In this document: piece by piece, positions 61,905-64,000 of the stretch | Layout of the letters: every line of letters starts with the position of its first letter | How positions within the stretch are numbered: position 1 is the first letter of the stretch | Assembly: GCF_009908265.2 (NCBI RefSeq) | Contig: NZ_JAAATX020000003.1 | Span: forward strand, 248,001-312,000 | Reading direction: 5' to 3' | DNA length: 64,000 nt | From: Paragemmobacter amnigenus | Lineage (GTDB): Bacteria; Pseudomonadota; Alphaproteobacteria; Rhodobacterales; Rhodobacteraceae | Notes under the pieces: model-generated | What the model was told of the DNA's origin: nothing | What the model saw: only the letters and a program-made list of their open reading frames with translations | Databases searched by the model: none | Translations under genes and position numbers: made by a program

Positions 61905-63091
61905 CCACCCTCGCCGTGCTGCGCGACCCGACCCTGCGGCTCATCGCATGGGCGCTCCTGCTGATGGGGGCGCTCAATGCCTCGGTCTATCCCTACCAGT
62001 CGCTGGTGGGGATCGAACGCATCGGCCTGTCCGAACCCGCCTTCGCGCTCATCCTCGTCGCGGCCTCTGCCGTCTCGGTCAGCGCCTCGGTCCTTCTGGG
62101 CATCCTGTCGGATCAGAAGGCAAACCGCCGCCGCATCGCGCTGTTCACCGCCACCTCGGGCGCCACGGGCGTGGGGCTCATGCTGGTCGCCCCCTCGCCT
62201 CTCACCTTCACGCTCTGCCACGGGCTGCTCTTCCCCGTCGCCTCCTCGCTCTACGGACAGCTCTTCGCGCTGGCCCGCCTCGCCCGTTCCGACGACGGCG
62301 CTGCGCGCGACGCGATCCTGTCCACCATCCGCGCGGCCATGTCGGTCAGCTTCCTTGCCATGCTGGTCTTCTGGACCTTCGCCTTCGGCCGGGGTCTGGA
62401 TGTCACCGCCGTCTACCTCTCGGCCACCCTCGCCGCCGTGGCTCTGACCACGCTGCTCGCACTGAAATGGCCCAAGGACGGCACGACCGCATGGGACGAC
62501 CGCCCCTCCGGCCTCAACTTCACCCGCGCCATGGCCGAGATCGCCTCGCCCCCGATCCTCATCCGCCTCCTCCTGCTCGGGGCCATCGCCTCGGCAGGGA
62601 ACCTCTACATGATCCTCACCTCGCTGGTGTTCGAGGCCTCGCCCACCCGCGATTCCGGCACCACCGCGCTCTATATCGGCCTCGTCGCGGGGTGGGAGGT
62701 GCCCTTCATGCTCCTCCTTCCCCTCATCACCCACCGCTTGCGCCGCTCCACCCTGATCGCGGGCGGAACGCTGCTCTATGTCGCCCACCTCGCCCTGATG
62801 CCCGTGCTGACCGAAAGCGCGTGGCTCTGGCTCCTCCCCCTGCTCGCGGGGCTCGGCGGTACGGCGATCCTGACCCTGCCCATCGCCTATTATCAGGACC
62901 TGCTTGCCGGACGCCCCGGCACGGCGGGGGCGATGCTGGCGCTGCAACGGCTGGTGTCGGAACTGCTGGCCGCCTTCGCCTTCGCGGCGGGCAGCTTCTT
63001 CGGCAGCTACACCGCCACGGCCTTCCTCGGTGCAGGCGTGGCGGTCACGGGCGCGCTGGCGCTGCTGTGGATCGACCGCAACCGCACCTGA
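61901..63091 (+). CDS. MFS transporter
   Basis: A 396-residue permease with about twelve helices. Early segments are LRLIAWALLLMGALNASVYPYQSL and GILSDQKANRRRIALF, the latter a degenerate form of the MFS loop 2-3 motif. It looks like SetA/sugar-efflux or drug-efflux proteins. Coupled to the FAD oxidase gene by an ATGA overlap, so it may export or import the 2-hydroxyacid or its oxo product. Substrate not known. Confidence 0.85.
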   Translation: MTTLAVLRDPTLRLIAWALLLMGALNASVYPYQSLVGIERIGLSEPAFALILVAASAVSVSASVLLGILSDQKANRRRIALFTATSGATGVGLMLVAPSPLTFTLCHGLLFPVASSLYGQLFALARLARSDDGAARDAILSTIRAAMSVSFLAMLVFWTFAFGRGLDVTAVYLSATLAAVALTTLLALKWPKDGTTAWDDRPSGLNFTRAMAEIASPPILIRLLLLGAIASAGNLYMILTSLVFEASPTRDSGTTALYIGLVAGWEVPFMLLLPLITHRLRRSTLIAGGTLLYVAHLALMPVLTESAWLWLLPLLAGLGGTAILTLPIAYYQDLLAGRPGTAGAMLALQRLVSELLAAFAFAAGSFFGSYTATAFLGAGVAVTGALALLWIDRNRT

Positions 63092-63100
63092 CCGGACCGC

Positions 63101-63215
63101 GATTTTTCTGGCGAAAAATCCCGCCCCCGAATGTTCTGGCGAACATTCCCCAACCCTTGCGCCCCGAATTTTCGCCAGAAAATTCGCCCGCAAAATTCTT
63201 CGCAGATGAATTTTG
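63101..63215. repeat. Array of four hairpins with TTC-TGGC-GAA loops, locus 2
   Basis: Four hairpins in 115 bases. H1 63101-63120: GATTTTTC-TGGC-GAAAAATC. H2 63129-63148: GAATGTTC-TGGC-GAACATTC. H3 63165-63186: CGAATTTTC-GCCA-GAAAATTCG. H4 63191-63215: 11-base arms with one mismatch, loop GCA. The first three have perfect arms. Order and orientation match the locus at 56333-56455. Here it sits between a rightward and a leftward gene, so each transcript ends in two hairpins with a TGGC- or TGC-type loop. Confidence 0.85.
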
Positions 63216-63217
63216 CC

Positions 63218-64000
63218 CTATCGCCAGCTGAAGAACCCCGCAGGCGCGCGTCCCAGCAGCTCCTCCGCCAGATCGCGCCCCAGCGCCGCCGCATCCGCGA
63301 CCCCGCCCCGCCGCTCGCCCGTGATGGACTCGCTGCCATCGGGCCGCAGGATTTCCCCCCGCAGCCAAAGCCCGTTCCCCTCGATCACCGCAAGCCCCGC
63401 AATCGGCGTCTCGCAGGATCCATCCAGCCGCGCCAGCATGCCCCGCTCGGCGGCCAGCCGCACACCCGTCGGCCCGTCATGGATCGCCGCCAGCATCCAT
63501 TCCACCCGCGCATCCGCCGCGCGCCGCTCCACCCCGATCGCGCCTTGGGCGACCGCAGGCAGCATCTCTTCCGGGGCAATGGCCCCCCGCGCCACATGCG
63601 CCATGCCCAGCCGGTTCAAGCCCGCCATGGCAAGGAAGGTGGCCACCGCCACCCCGTCCTCCAGCTTCCTCATCCGCGTCTGCACATTGCCGCGGAACTC
63701 CACCAGCCGCAGGTCCGGCCGCCGCAGTGCCAGTTGCGCCCGCCGCCGCAAGCTTGACGACCCCACCACCGCCCCCTGCGGCAGATCGGCCAGCGAGGCG
63801 ACCGTGGGCGACACGAACCCGTCGCGCACATCCTCGCGCGGCAGAAAGCAGTCGAGGATCAACCCGTCCGGCTGCACCGTCGGCATGTCCTTCATCGAAT
63901 GGACGGCAATATCGATGCCGCCGTCGATCAGCGCCTCCTCGATCTCGCGCGTGAACAGCCCCTTGCCGCCGATCTCCTTCAACGGCTTGTCCAGAATCTG
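63218..64000 (-). CDS. hemC: Hydroxymethylbilane synthase HemC, 5' end beyond window
   Basis: The C-terminal 260 residues of porphobilinogen deaminase, which joins four porphobilinogen units into hydroxymethylbilane for haem and bacteriochlorophyll. The frame is open to the right edge (QILDKPLKEIGGKGLFTREIE). Seen are the catalytic Asp region DIAVHSMKDMPT, GSSSLRRRAQL, FRGNVQTRMRKLEDG and the dipyrromethane-cofactor Cys in DGSCETPIAG. The TAG stop lies two bases from a hairpin and is shared with the sequence at the end of the FtsX-type permease gene. Confidence 0.95.
   Translation of the reverse strand, partial: QILDKPLKEIGGKGLFTREIEEALIDGGIDIAVHSMKDMPTVQPDGLILDCFLPREDVRDGFVSPTVASLADLPQGAVVGSSSLRRRAQLALRRPDLRLVEFRGNVQTRMRKLEDGVAVATFLAMAGLNRLGMAHVARGAIAPEEMLPAVAQGAIGVERRAADARVEWMLAAIHDGPTGVRLAAERGMLARLDGSCETPIAGLAVIEGNGLWLRGEILRPDGSESITGERRGGVADAAALGRDLAEELLGRAPAGFFSWR

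Noticed and set aside
1-64000. CRISPR arrays, prophage, insertion sequences, rRNA
   Set aside because: No regularly spaced direct repeats, transposase, integrase or rRNA sequence was seen; the repeats found are hairpin elements.

Overview
The window is high-GC DNA from an alphaproteobacterium, most likely a Rhodobacteraceae/Paracoccaceae relative. Evidence for this is an opgG-opgI-opgH-opgC glucan operon like that described in Rhodobacter sphaeroides, HWE-type signalling proteins, a stand-alone rpoN, MocD/MocE proteins and SelD fused to an FAD oxidoreductase. It looks chromosomal. No insertion sequence, prophage, CRISPR array or rRNA was seen. Genes at both ends are cut (a sensor kinase on the left, hemC on the right).

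Layout. 0-7.6 kb: sensor histidine kinase, then the osmoregulated periplasmic glucan operon. 7.7-10.4 kb: glutaredoxin-like protein and an HWE kinase flanked by two receiver-only regulators. 10.5-14.5 kb: FrcBCA-type sugar ABC transporter with an IolI-like isomerase, headed by two GGAA-N6-TTCC palindromes. 14.7-19.1 kb: a LacI regulator diverging from a MocD desaturase, MocE Rieske ferredoxin and PanB-like protein module, plus a PfkB kinase. 19.2-22.8 kb: DUF411 protein, M20 amidohydrolase, MHS transporter, MarR regulator. 22.9-44.0 kb: a complete phenylacetate catabolic island in three operons. The leftward operon holds paaN, a LIV-type ABC transporter and a fused FadJ-like enzyme. The rightward operon is paaG-paaI-paaK-paaR. 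The third is the long paaJABCDE-(ferritin-like)-paaZ-paaY operon, behind paaX. 44.1-48 kb: tRNA-Met, hydantoinase/oxoprolinase-like protein, small membrane protein, rpoN. 48-52.7 kb: selenium-tRNA module (SelD fusion, MnmH) with an ArgE-like peptidase. 53.6-55.4 kb: iolG and a dehydrogenase behind a third GGAA-N6-TTCC site. 55.5-64 kb: glutathione transferase, YbbAP-type ABC system, tesA, FAD-linked 2-hydroxyacid dehydrogenase, MFS transporter, hemC.

How it works together. Phenylacetate would be imported by the ABC system, activated by PaaK, epoxidised by PaaABCDE, isomerised by PaaG, opened and oxidised by PaaZ, and shortened by PaaJ and the fused FadJ-like protein, which can supply the PaaF and PaaH steps. 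Three copies of TGACCG-NN-CGGTCGG lie at the three paa control points and are probable PaaR operators. Two loci 41 kb apart share operators of the type reported for the rhizobial inositol repressor IolR, so transport/isomerisation and IolG probably form one split inositol regulon.

The most unusual items are: (1) the MocD-MocE-PanB-like operon, whose PanB homologue has lost the usual metal-binding residues; (2) two arrays of four hairpins sharing a TTC-TGGC-GAA loop but with unrelated, compensating stems; (3) a dispersed GC-rich repeat that forms a large hairpin at 50.3 kb and recurs at 60.3 kb.
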